Shown: positions 56,228 to 64,000 of the stretch, in pieces | Layout: each line of letters begins with the position of its first letter | Position numbering within the stretch: position 1 is the first letter of the stretch | Assembly: GCA_937136455.1 (NCBI GenBank) | Contig: CAKZOO010000059.1 | Location: 1-64,000, forward strand | From: an uncultured Flavobacteriaceae bacterium | Lineage (GTDB): Bacteria; Bacteroidota; Bacteroidia; Flavobacteriales; Flavobacteriaceae | DNA: 64,000 nt | Reading direction: 5' to 3' | The notes under the pieces: generated by a model | What the model saw: only the letters and a program-made list of their open reading frames with translations | The model's database searches: none | Told to the model about the DNA's origin: nothing | Program-made: the position numbers and the translations under genes

Positions 56228-56791
56228 CTAATTTATAATATCTTTTAAATTATATGCTTCTTTCATTACCTCTTTATAAGGTTTGCGATCATCATGCACC
56301 AGTAAGAAACGCTTAAAAGCTTGTTCAGGGAATTTATTTAAAAGCTCATTAAATTTATACATTGATCCACCAAAGGCAACACAAGCGGCCTTTTTCGTTG
56401 TACCGTCAATGTAACGCATTCTAAGCGCTTTTAAATTGGTTTCTGGTATAAAGCTATTGCCTAGCATAATTTCAGCCTTATAATAGCTTGTGAAGTGATG
56501 CACAACTTTAGCGCGATCATCTCCATAAAGATCATCAATACCTAAATATGGGTGACGTTTAAGCGCTGCCGTGAGAGAATCCGCAACACGTACATTGTAT
56601 ATTTCTTTAATGGTGTACTTCATAAAGGCTTTACTGTCAAAATCAACATCATAGCGCGATCCTATTTGGTGTTGTAGTCGGTAAAAACTAGGGGCAATAC
56701 TTGCAGCATATTGTTCCATTAATTCCGAAAATTCACGATCATTTTCAAGGGTTACAACAATGTTTTCTAAGTCAAAACTAGATAAAGCCAT
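56228..56791 (-). CDS. Hypothetical early protein
   Basis: 187 aa ORF. Confidence 0.65.
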   Translation of the reverse strand: MALSSFDLENIVVTLENDREFSELMEQYAASIAPSFYRLQHQIGSRYDVDFDSKAFMKYTIKEIYNVRVADSLTAALKRHPYLGIDDLYGDDRAKVVHHFTSYYKAEIMLGNSFIPETNLKALRMRYIDGTTKKAACVAFGGSMYKFNELLNKFPEQAFKRFLLVHDDRKPYKEVMKEAYNLKDIIN

Positions 56792-56836
56792 TTTTAAATT
56801 CTCCCGTGTTGGCTGTTTCTCTTAATCATGTAGCCC

Positions 56837-56865
56837 ATTTTAAAGGCTACATTGTTAAAAGTCAA
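56837..56865 (-). promoter_or_regulatory. Sigma70-type promoter
   Basis: minus TTGACT-N17-TAAAAT. Confidence 0.7.
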
Positions 56866-56868
56866 CAA

Positions 56869-57261
56869 CTATAAACAACAATCTTGTAAATTATTTACTA
56901 GCCCGTCAAAATCCTCTTCTATGCCTAAAAGATCGGCTAAGTGTTGCACCGTGTCAAGGTCTTGATCGTACTCTTCAGCCATACAAGCCAAGTAATCAGA
57001 TCGCCCTTTGTAACCCTCTCGCCAGTGCTGTTCCTCTTCTGGTAGAATATCCAAGCCCCAATAGTTAACGCAGTGATTGCAAGAGTCTAACACGCTTGAA
57101 AAAGTAATGTCAATAGGAAAAGGTGAATTTTCTTCTAAAAATGATACTTGATTATTTTGTTTACCATAAATAGTAAGAGCGCCACAATTACATTTTTGAA
57201 CGTCCATCTGGTTCTCATTTGCAGCCATGAAAAGGTTTAGAGCTTCAGTGATATTACACAT
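56869..57261 (-). CDS. Hypothetical early protein
   Basis: 130 aa acidic Cys-containing ORF. Confidence 0.6.
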   Translation of the reverse strand: MCNITEALNLFMAANENQMDVQKCNCGALTIYGKQNNQVSFLEENSPFPIDITFSSVLDSCNHCVNYWGLDILPEEEQHWREGYKGRSDYLACMAEEYDQDLDTVQHLADLLGIEEDFDGLVNNLQDCCL

Positions 57262-57304
57262 TTTAAATTATCCTTGATAGGTTGTTTTGTTTTATCTGGG
57301 GCTT

Positions 57305-57333
57305 ATATTATCAGCCCCGTTTTTAAATTGCAA
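57305..57333 (-). promoter_or_regulatory. Sigma70-like promoter
   Basis: minus TTGCAA-N17-TAATAT. Confidence 0.6.
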
Positions 57334-57343
57334 GCTTTATTTG

Positions 57344-57625
57344 TTAGATTTTGAAAATAATATTTTTTCTAATCTTGGCTATTTCTTCATCTGTTAAAGA
57401 TTCCTCAACTTGTGATCCAATGTTTACACCAAAAGCCGCTTGCAACATTCCGCCTATTATTTGGCGATCATCTCGCTTAGCTCTTGTTAAGCGGTCTTGA
57501 TACTTTACTAACTGCTTAGCGTGTGTTTTAGCCCATTTGATTGTTTTAACTTCTCTCACAAACTTAGTTAATGAGTAGTCATAACCATAAGGCAAAGCAA
57601 AAGATCCGAATTTAGAATTTAACAT
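57344..57625 (-). CDS. Hypothetical early protein
   Basis: 93 aa ORF. Confidence 0.6.
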   Translation of the reverse strand: MLNSKFGSFALPYGYDYSLTKFVREVKTIKWAKTHAKQLVKYQDRLTRAKRDDRQIIGGMLQAAFGVNIGSQVEESLTDEEIAKIRKNIIFKI

Positions 57626-57657
57626 TTGAAATTATCCTTTTGTTTAAGTTGCCGCCC

Positions 57658-57685
57658 ATTATACGCACCTTTTCGATCAGGTCAA
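57658..57685 (-). promoter_or_regulatory. Sigma70-type promoter
   Basis: minus TTGACC-N16-TATAAT. Confidence 0.75.
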
Positions 57686-57721
57686 TACTTTTTATTAAAT
57701 AATTTTATTTTAATTTATCTA

Positions 57722-57749
57722 TTGACACCGCGATCAGTTTCTATATAAT
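57722..57749 (+). promoter_or_regulatory. Sigma70-type promoter (divergent)
   Basis: TTGACA-N16-TATAAT. Confidence 0.85.
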
Positions 57750-57783
57750 GGCACTCATACCAACAAACAACGGATATATAAAA

Positions 57784-57966
57784 ATGTCTCAAGAGAATTT
57801 ACAATTACATGACGGGCAAAACGATTTAGAAGTTAATACTAACATTTTAAACACTGACAACAACGAGCGAGAAACACAACTAATTTTAACTAATGAAGAA
57901 GGGCAAAAATTAGAATTTTGGCTTAGCCCTGAACAAAGAGATCTTTTAATAAATGTATTAAATTAA
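57784..57966 (+). CDS. Hypothetical early protein
   Basis: start moved to MSQENLQLHDG; track start 57748 overlaps the -10 element. Confidence 0.65.
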   Translation: MSQENLQLHDGQNDLEVNTNILNTDNNERETQLILTNEEGQKLEFWLSPEQRDLLINVLN

Positions 57967-57980
57967 TTTCAAAAAAGGGC

Positions 57981-58008
57981 TTGCAATTAAAAGTAAGTCC
58001 TGTATAAT
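57981..58008 (+). promoter_or_regulatory. Sigma70-type promoter into non-coding region
   Basis: TTGCAA-N16-TATAAT. Confidence 0.65.
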
Positions 58009-58228
58009 GTAACTTACAAATTGGTTAAACAGCGGCTCGGCAGATAACGCAGATTAGTTTCTAAAGCTCTTGGTATCTCTAGAGGGTGGGCGCTATTCCT
58101 GTAAAGCCCTGTAAGCCATTTTAAGAGCCTTTAAAACTTATTTAATAAAGTGTATTACCTTGATCAAGATCGCCCGTCCTGATGCGTTACAGGGGCTTAA
58201 AATAGTTTAAATTAATTAATAAAAAGTG

Positions 58229-58256
58229 TTGCATTTAGTTTTAATTGCTGTAATAT
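58229..58256 (+). promoter_or_regulatory. Sigma70-like promoter into structured region
   Basis: TTGCAT-N16-TAATAT. Confidence 0.55.
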
Positions 58257-58259
58257 ACT

Positions 58260-58390
58260 AACCCATAGCGGAAACGAAAGTTTGCCGAATACCTCGCCTA
58301 GTGTGTTGCGTATCTCTGCTTTCCTTGATACCGGAGTACAAGGGTGGAGAGTGCGTGATCGAAAATCATACCATGCAAAACCCTTGCCAA
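58260..58390 (+). ncRNA. Candidate structured small RNA
   Basis: GAAA-tetraloop hairpin CGGAAAC-GAAA-GTTTgCCG; CCTTG...CAAGG and CTCT...AGAG nested stem; TGAT-CGAAA-ATCA; no ORF. Confidence 0.45.
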
Positions 58391-58603
58391 GTTATCAACA
58401 AGTTAAGTTTATTTATTCAAAAGTAATATTATTTACAAAATAGACTTGACAAATTGCTAAAAATCTGAAACAGGTCGAAAAATGACCAAAATATTGAAAA
58501 ATCGGGAAATCTGAATTGCCCTATAAAAATATTTTGAGTTTTAAATGACCCCTAGGTCTGATTTTTGACTATAATTTACAAACGAGATTTAAATATACCC
58601 TAG

Positions 58604-58864
58604 GTGGCTATTTTGAAAAATAAATTTAAAAATAAAGTATCTATTACAGTTGTAACAGAAGAAGGTGTTAGTAATTCAAACATCTTGGAAGAACATTCAA
58701 TTGAAGAAGTGGTAAGACGTATTAGCAAGTTTGCTGAGTGGGATGATCTTACAGGTTTGGTGTTTGTCTCTGGTAAAGGTAAGGTGTTGGAAACTGCTCC
58801 ACCATATAGTCCTACCAAGATGGATAGTGTTGCAAAAATCGTTACGGGGTATTATGATGGCTGA
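58604..58864 (+). CDS. Hypothetical protein (start uncertain)
   Basis: 86 aa ORF. Confidence 0.55.
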   Translation: MAILKNKFKNKVSITVVTEEGVSNSNILEEHSIEEVVRRISKFAEWDDLTGLVFVSGKGKVLETAPPYSPTKMDSVAKIVTGYYDG

Positions 58865-59093
58865 ATGTAATAAGTGTGGTGAGACTTGTCTTGAATGGTC
58901 TAAGAAAAGTGGTCGCTGGAAACTTTACAGTGGAAGAAAGGAACATGTTTGTGGAACTCCAAGTATGGGCTTCTTAAAACAAAAAGAGATTGACAAGAGA
59001 AAACAAGAATCTATAATAGGATTCTGTTTCAACAATCGTAACCTTGAAGAAGGTTTATTAGAAAGAATAAAGAGAGGTGATTATGCCAACTAA
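58857..59093 (+). CDS. Small zinc-knuckle protein
   Basis: MAECNKCGETCLEW...GRKEHVCG. Confidence 0.55.
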   Translation: MAECNKCGETCLEWSKKSGRWKLYSGRKEHVCGTPSMGFLKQKEIDKRKQESIIGFCFNNRNLEEGLLERIKRGDYAN

Positions 59094-59691
59094 ATTTAAT
59101 ATTGAAGATTTTAAACTACCTGAAGGTCATGATCCTCATGGTAAAGCTATTCATCAAACAATGGCCCGACTTTCTTACTTTGCACATAAGGATCAAAAAT
59201 ATGGCTTGATCTTACCTTACACATACCACCTTGCAGATGTAGAAGCTAAGATCCTTCTTGTGAATTCTAAGCGTGACATTCTTGTAATGATGGATTTAAT
59301 GGGTTATAAAGAAGAGTATTCCTTTGAAGGTATGAAGAATATTCTTAAAGCATTAGCTCTTGGGCATGACCTTATTGAAGATACTTTTGTTACAGAAGAT
59401 ACTCTTGCACAACTTGGTTTTCCAAACTTTTTCATCTCAGCAATTGTTGCTATGACAAAGCGTGATGGTGAAACATTGGAAGAATATATTAATCGACTAA
59501 TAATGAACCCTATGGCTATTATGTGCAAGAAAGCAGATAGTTTTAGTAACCTACAACACAGCCTACATGATGGTGATGAAGGAGCTATAAAGCGTGTTAA
59601 AAAGTATACACAAGTATTACGTTATCTTTCTGGTGTGGATAAGGTATCTTTTCCTGAAGGTTTCACATTTGGAGATGCTTATGCAGGTTAG
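59083..59691 (+). CDS. RelA/SpoT-type HD-domain hydrolase-like protein
   Basis: YHLADVEAKI, LALGHDLIEDTFVTEDTL, AIVAMTKRDGET, IMCKKADSFSNLQHS. Confidence 0.7.
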   Translation: MPTKFNIEDFKLPEGHDPHGKAIHQTMARLSYFAHKDQKYGLILPYTYHLADVEAKILLVNSKRDILVMMDLMGYKEEYSFEGMKNILKALALGHDLIEDTFVTEDTLAQLGFPNFFISAIVAMTKRDGETLEEYINRLIMNPMAIMCKKADSFSNLQHSLHDGDEGAIKRVKKYTQVLRYLSGVDKVSFPEGFTFGDAYAG

Positions 59692-60256
59692 ACCTTTTTC
59701 TCATAAATTCAATAATAAGGTAACAAAAGAGTTGCAACGATTAAAGTTTAATGGTAATCTTGCATTCACAAACTCTTTAACTGTTTGTCCTGATATTGGA
59801 ACTATTGTAAAGCATGATGGTGATGGTACTAGAAGACATTGGATCGGTATTATAGAAAAGTTTACTGGTTTACAAAGTGATTACTTGACAGTACGATGGT
59901 TAGTGTGCAACAATGGTAACAGTTTAATGGATAACCGCTATCGACAAAGATGTACAAGTGGTGGTGTTCTTCAAGATTACTCAAAAGAGTGGGCTAGAAT
60001 GCACCTCTTAAGTGGTAAACTAAGTAACCACAATATTTTTGAATTATTAAATACTAATGAAGAAGGAAACAAAACTATGAAAAATTATCTCGTTTGGAGT
60101 CCAACTGGTAACACCAACCCATCTGTTCGACACGGTTCAGAAAAAGAAGCTGTTAAGGTAGCTGAAGAAATGGCTGCAAAGTATGGTGGTGAGTTCTTTG
60201 TAGCTAAGTTGGTAAGTAAGTCTGTTCGCAACAATGTAGTGACAACTAAACTGTAA
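59681..60256 (+). CDS. Hypothetical protein (a second start at 60077 is possible)
   Basis: start at MQVRPFSHKFN. Confidence 0.5.
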   Translation: MQVRPFSHKFNNKVTKELQRLKFNGNLAFTNSLTVCPDIGTIVKHDGDGTRRHWIGIIEKFTGLQSDYLTVRWLVCNNGNSLMDNRYRQRCTSGGVLQDYSKEWARMHLLSGKLSNHNIFELLNTNEEGNKTMKNYLVWSPTGNTNPSVRHGSEKEAVKVAEEMAAKYGGEFFVAKLVSKSVRNNVVTTKL

Positions 60257-60265
60257 GGAAGTATC

Positions 60266-60709
60266 ATGGCTAAGAGAAAGTTTGTATTTAAACGTAGAAA
60301 ACCTCAGACTCTTCAAGAGATGTGTTGGAATGTTGTTGGCATAGAGCGCCCTAGAAAGCGTGGTAGACATTTAAAAGCTGCAACCTTCATAATCATGTAT
60401 GGTGGAGGTAATCAGGGCGTACAGGCTCATACAGGGCTTTCTCTTAGACGTATCAAGGTACTTCGTAAAGAACTTTTAGGAAATGCTGATGCTAAGATAT
60501 TGGGTAAGTCAATTGCCATTTCTCGCGGTAAACTTATGCAACCAGATCAAATCAGAAGAGGTTTGAAAACAGGTGAAGTGAATGTTATAATGAGTGGGCG
60601 TAATGTAGGTAAATCAATGATGCCTAATATTGTTCACGCTGTAGATTCGCAGCTTTCATCTAAAATAAATAGGCTGGCAATAGAAAGAGGTTACAAGGTA
60701 TGCAATTAA
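60266..60709 (+). CDS. Small protein with polymerase-like motifs
   Basis: KAATFIIMYGGGNQGV and MMPNIVHAVDSQLSSKINRLAIERGYKV. Confidence 0.55.
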   Translation: MAKRKFVFKRRKPQTLQEMCWNVVGIERPRKRGRHLKAATFIIMYGGGNQGVQAHTGLSLRRIKVLRKELLGNADAKILGKSIAISRGKLMQPDQIRRGLKTGEVNVIMSGRNVGKSMMPNIVHAVDSQLSSKINRLAIERGYKVCN

Positions 60710-60987
60710 CACAAAAGCTTCCCAATAGCCAGTGGATAGCACATGATATTGGTACTACAGATGTATTATCTAAAACACTAAGGTCATCATTGGTAGAGTG
60801 CAAAGGGGCATATATTTGGCAAAACATTGTACCTAAGTCTAAGAAAGATACAATCACTCGTAATCTTTTAGATACAGGTCATAAGCCTACGTATTTTGAA
60901 TTGGTAGATGAGTATGAAGACCAGATACCAAAACATGTTAAATTTGTAATAGTTACATTAGAGCCACGATGGGAGACACAAGTATGA
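60700..60987 (+). CDS. Hypothetical protein
   Basis: 95 aa ORF. Confidence 0.55.
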   Translation: MQLTQKLPNSQWIAHDIGTTDVLSKTLRSSLVECKGAYIWQNIVPKSKKDTITRNLLDTGHKPTYFELVDEYEDQIPKHVKFVIVTLEPRWETQV

Positions 60988-62243
60988 AACAATTAAGTGA
61001 AAAGCAACAACAAGTATTAGAGCATTTGTTATCAGGTACAGGTGTACGTAAAACTGCTGTACAGGTTTTTGGTAAGTCCTCTAAAGAATCTACAGTACGT
61101 AATTGGCGTGATGGTATTCTTGCACCTTACTTGGAAGAAGGTTATCAAAAGGTAGCTGAAGAAGCTGTACAGGGTGTAGAGCAAGAAATTATTGATACCC
61201 TTTGTGAACACCAAGATGTTAATGTGTCTAAGATGGCAAAAAGTATCCGTACCTATCAGCGTGAGAATAACCGATTACGTAAAGTTCAACGTGATATGCT
61301 TGACAAGGGATCAGATATTGAATTGATTAACAATTCTTTAGGTATTTTAGCGGCCTCAATTGGCAAATTACCTAGCCTTGAAAATGTGCGTATCATTAAT
61401 CCTGATCGACCTATCAAGAAAAAGGTTGTTGAAATTCTATTCTCAGATCTTCAAATCGGTAAAGTGAATGAATGTTATGATACACCTACAGCTAAAAAGG
61501 CTCTACGTTATTATGGTGCTGAAGTGCTTAAGATTGTGATGGAAAATAATCCTGAAGAAATTGTGTTTGCCTCAATTGGTGATATTGTTGAAGATCATCT
61601 TAAACATGGTGTACAATCAGCTACAAGTACCGATACAGGTTTAGCAGAACAAATGGCTGATGCTATGGAAGGTATTTGGAAATATGTACTACGTCCTCTT
61701 GCAGCGCTAGGTATTCCTATGACTGTTATTGGTGTAGCTGGTAATCACGGCACAAGTACACATAAAGGTATGGATATGTTTAAAGCAGGTCGCTTCTGCT
61801 ATGACTATGCCATGTACAAAGCTTTAGAACTTCTTTGCCAAGCTTCAAATGCTAAGCATGTTAAGTTTGTTCTTCCTGAAGGGTGTTTTGCTACACATAC
61901 AATCTTTGGTCAAAAATACCTGTATGAGCATGGTTACTTTAATGGCTGTACTGAAGCAAGCTTGCTTAAGCAGAAAGAAAAGCGTATGAATAATCTTAAG
62001 ACATTTTTACATGGTATTCGTGTAGGTGATATGCACCACGTTTGTCTGTATGATAATTCTAACCTAGTAGTTAATGGTGCTTTCTTTGGTATTGAAACTA
62101 CAGGTCAAGAGTATTCAGGTATCCTTGGTTTTAATGCAATCCCTGCACAGGTAGTTATGGTGCATGAACCTGTACCAGAAGACGCTATAGGGCTTTCTAC
62201 GGTGTCTGAAACTAAAGTCATTCAAATTGCCAAGGGTTATTAA
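60984..62243 (+). CDS. Metallophosphoesterase-like protein with N-terminal HTH-like region
   Basis: ILFSDLQIGK, FASIGDIVED, GVAGNHGTSTHKG. Confidence 0.7.
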   Translation: MKQLSEKQQQVLEHLLSGTGVRKTAVQVFGKSSKESTVRNWRDGILAPYLEEGYQKVAEEAVQGVEQEIIDTLCEHQDVNVSKMAKSIRTYQRENNRLRKVQRDMLDKGSDIELINNSLGILAASIGKLPSLENVRIINPDRPIKKKVVEILFSDLQIGKVNECYDTPTAKKALRYYGAEVLKIVMENNPEEIVFASIGDIVEDHLKHGVQSATSTDTGLAEQMADAMEGIWKYVLRPLAALGIPMTVIGVAGNHGTSTHKGMDMFKAGRFCYDYAMYKALELLCQASNAKHVKFVLPEGCFATHTIFGQKYLYEHGYFNGCTEASLLKQKEKRMNNLKTFLHGIRVGDMHHVCLYDNSNLVVNGAFFGIETTGQEYSGILGFNAIPAQVVMVHEPVPEDAIGLSTVSETKVIQIAKGY

Positions 62244-62276
62244 CAAAGGGGCTTAGCGCCCCTCTCAGGAGGTTTT

Positions 62277-62513
62277 ATGGACTTAAATCAGGTAATAAAT
62301 CAACAAGCTCAAATGTTTGCTAATCGTGTTAAGCAAAAAGATCCTAATGCTGAAATACGGATTACTAATACCGCTATTCAAGGTATTCAAAATAGTTTTG
62401 CCCAACCTGTAGCAGATATTTATGTCAAAACAGGTGGAAAAGAATTTAATTATAACTTGATATTAGATCAAATGAGTGGTAAATTTAGCACAATCCCATT
62501 TATTAACGTATAG
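62277..62513 (+). CDS. Hypothetical protein
   Basis: 78 aa; AGGAGG RBS. Confidence 0.6.
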   Translation: MDLNQVINQQAQMFANRVKQKDPNAEIRITNTAIQGIQNSFAQPVADIYVKTGGKEFNYNLILDQMSGKFSTIPFINV

Positions 62514-62520
62514 AGGTTTT

Positions 62521-63234
62521 ATGAACTACACAGATTTAAAGATTCAAGAGCGCCATTCTCAGGCTGTAGATAAGGCATTAAGACGTATCATACAACATGC
62601 ACCATCGGCATTATTCTTATCAGAAAACAAAGGTATTATTAAGGTTGATCATATTGATATTCAGCCAAGAGGTTTAAGTTTTAATGATAACGGAACTATT
62701 GAAGGTACTTTCTTACTTCCTAAAACCATTATCAATTTCAATGGTAAGTTTCTTTGTTCAGTAGATCTTACATGTACAACTTTGGTAAAAGATTGGGTTA
62801 AGATTCTTAGACGTTGGCAACGTGAACAAGATGATATTGCCGCTGGCTACTGTGTAGGTCTACCTATTCCAAGAGGAACGGTTTTAGAGATCAGTAGAGG
62901 GCCAAGAAAAGGTAAAATTATTACAGCCCGTATAGATGTATCTGAAGATGTAGAGTATGTGCCAACTTCTTCAGGTGTAATTAATAAGCGCATCTTAAAG
63001 ATTATCAATCCTGAATACTCTGAAGCATTGAAGGTTGCCCATGCCATAGATGTTGTTGTAAACTGGAATCTCAAATCTGAAGAGAAAGATAAAATCTCTA
63101 TTGTAAACGGATCTGAACGTGTATTTAAAGGTCGTGGAAGTAAGATAAATTACAAAAGACCACAAAAACAATATGATGTAGAAGAATTTGCAAGCATTCT
63201 TGCACCAAAACATTTAAAAAGAGAGGTAAAATAA
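62521..63234 (+). CDS. Hypothetical protein
   Basis: start at MNYTDLKIQER. Confidence 0.6.
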   Translation: MNYTDLKIQERHSQAVDKALRRIIQHAPSALFLSENKGIIKVDHIDIQPRGLSFNDNGTIEGTFLLPKTIINFNGKFLCSVDLTCTTLVKDWVKILRRWQREQDDIAAGYCVGLPIPRGTVLEISRGPRKGKIITARIDVSEDVEYVPTSSGVINKRILKIINPEYSEALKVAHAIDVVVNWNLKSEEKDKISIVNGSERVFKGRGSKINYKRPQKQYDVEEFASILAPKHLKREVK

Positions 63235-63236
63235 TT

Positions 63237-64000
63237 ATGTCAAATGTTCCTTACGAAATAGAGTATATGAAGCTTAGTCAGAAAATCCTTGATGAAGGTG
63301 TCTGGGTAGAAAACAAACGTACAGGTACACGTTGCCTTACAATTATTGGTCACACGTTCCAATATAATGTAGGTAAAGGTGAAGTACCACTACTAAGTAC
63401 CAAGCAGAGCTTCCCAGTGAGCGCTGTAGCAGAGATCTTAGGCTATCTTCGCGGTTATACTAATGCACAACAATTTGCTGATATAGGCTCTCCTACGTGG
63501 TTTGCTAATGCCAATGATAACCAAGCTTGGCTTAACAACCTACATCGTAAAGGTGAGAATGATATGGGTAAAGTTTATGGTGCTATTGGTCGTGACTTTG
63601 GTGGTATTGATTTACTTGAAAAGGTTTATAAGAACCTAGATCGTGGTATTGATGATCGTGGCGAAACATTAACATTTTGGAAGCCTGATGATTTTGACAA
63701 AGGTTGTCTACGTCCTTGTATGCGTACACACACGTTCAGTATCTTAGGTGACACTTTGCACCTTACAAGTGAATCTCGTAGTGTTGATCATTGCTTAGGT
63801 AGTAATTTTAATAGTATTCAGTGTTACTTTTTATTGGCATTGATGGCTAAGGTTACAGGTCTTAAAGCTGGCATTGCAACGCATCATATGATCAATGTAC
63901 ATATCTATGAAGATCATTTAAAAGGTCTTAAAGAACAGATGAGCCGCCCTATTATTGAATTAAACCCTAGTCTTAAGATCAAACCTTGGGTGTGTGGTTT
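63237..64000 (+). CDS. Thymidylate synthase-family enzyme (divergent; partial at window end)
   Basis: MSNVPYEIEYMKLSQKILDEG...GTRCLTIIGHTFQYNVGKGEVPLLSTKQSFP...CLRPCMRTHTFSILGDTLHLTSESRSVDHCLGSNFNS. Confidence 0.85.
   Translation, partial: MSNVPYEIEYMKLSQKILDEGVWVENKRTGTRCLTIIGHTFQYNVGKGEVPLLSTKQSFPVSAVAEILGYLRGYTNAQQFADIGSPTWFANANDNQAWLNNLHRKGENDMGKVYGAIGRDFGGIDLLEKVYKNLDRGIDDRGETLTFWKPDDFDKGCLRPCMRTHTFSILGDTLHLTSESRSVDHCLGSNFNSIQCYFLLALMAKVTGLKAGIATHHMINVHIYEDHLKGLKEQMSRPIIELNPSLKIKPWVCG

Noticed and set aside
58020-58110. tRNA-like segment
   Set aside because: No acceptor/T-loop pattern (GTTCRANNC) with correct spacing could be found.
58544-58612. Two CCCTAGGT sequences ahead of 58604 as divergent phage promoters
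   Set aside because: Only about 8 nt shared with the 24-nt element; CCTAGG also occurs in terminators here, so support is too weak.
1-64000. CRISPR array, integrase or lysogeny module
   Set aside because: No regularly spaced repeats, no recognisable integrase or CI-like repressor seen in the window.

Overview
The window is a contiguous piece of a low-GC, lytic-type tailed-phage genome with a T7-like (single-subunit) RNA polymerase. Host and genus cannot be stated from sequence alone. From left to right: (1) head/packaging genes on the minus strand (acidic scaffold-like protein, XkdF-like protease, portal, terminase large and small subunits). (2) An AT-rich intergenic region (5.6-6.5 kb) with a near-perfect 70-nt inverted repeat and two copies of a 24-nt element that I propose is the phage RNAP promoter. 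(3) The phage RNAP gene (minus), transcribed from a sigma70-like promoter, with a third copy of the 24-nt element pointing into the plus-strand replication block. (4) A replication/nucleotide-metabolism block (primase-helicase, RecD-like helicase, family A DNA polymerase, SSB-like protein, 5'-exonuclease, RuvC-like resolvase, RNR beta/alpha, a glutaredoxin-MazG fusion, P-loop kinase, Dam-like methylase, DNA ligase) interrupted by HNH and GIY-YIG endonucleases and by a moron-like YgiB/YgiC-type lipoprotein + ATP-grasp cassette. (5) Many small ORFs to 40.3 kb. (6) A non-coding AT-rich region (40.3-42.1 kb). (7) A 42-57.7 kb minus-strand early region of about 37 small ORFs, driven by roughly 30 near-consensus sigma70 promoters, including a proteasome/HslV-like Ntn hydrolase and a putative outer-membrane beta-barrel. 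(8) A non-coding interval with structured-RNA candidates, then plus-strand genes including a SpoT-like HD protein, a metallophosphoesterase and a divergent thymidylate-synthase-family enzyme cut by the window end. No tRNA, rRNA or CRISPR array was recognised. Product calls come from motif recognition by eye; no searches were run.
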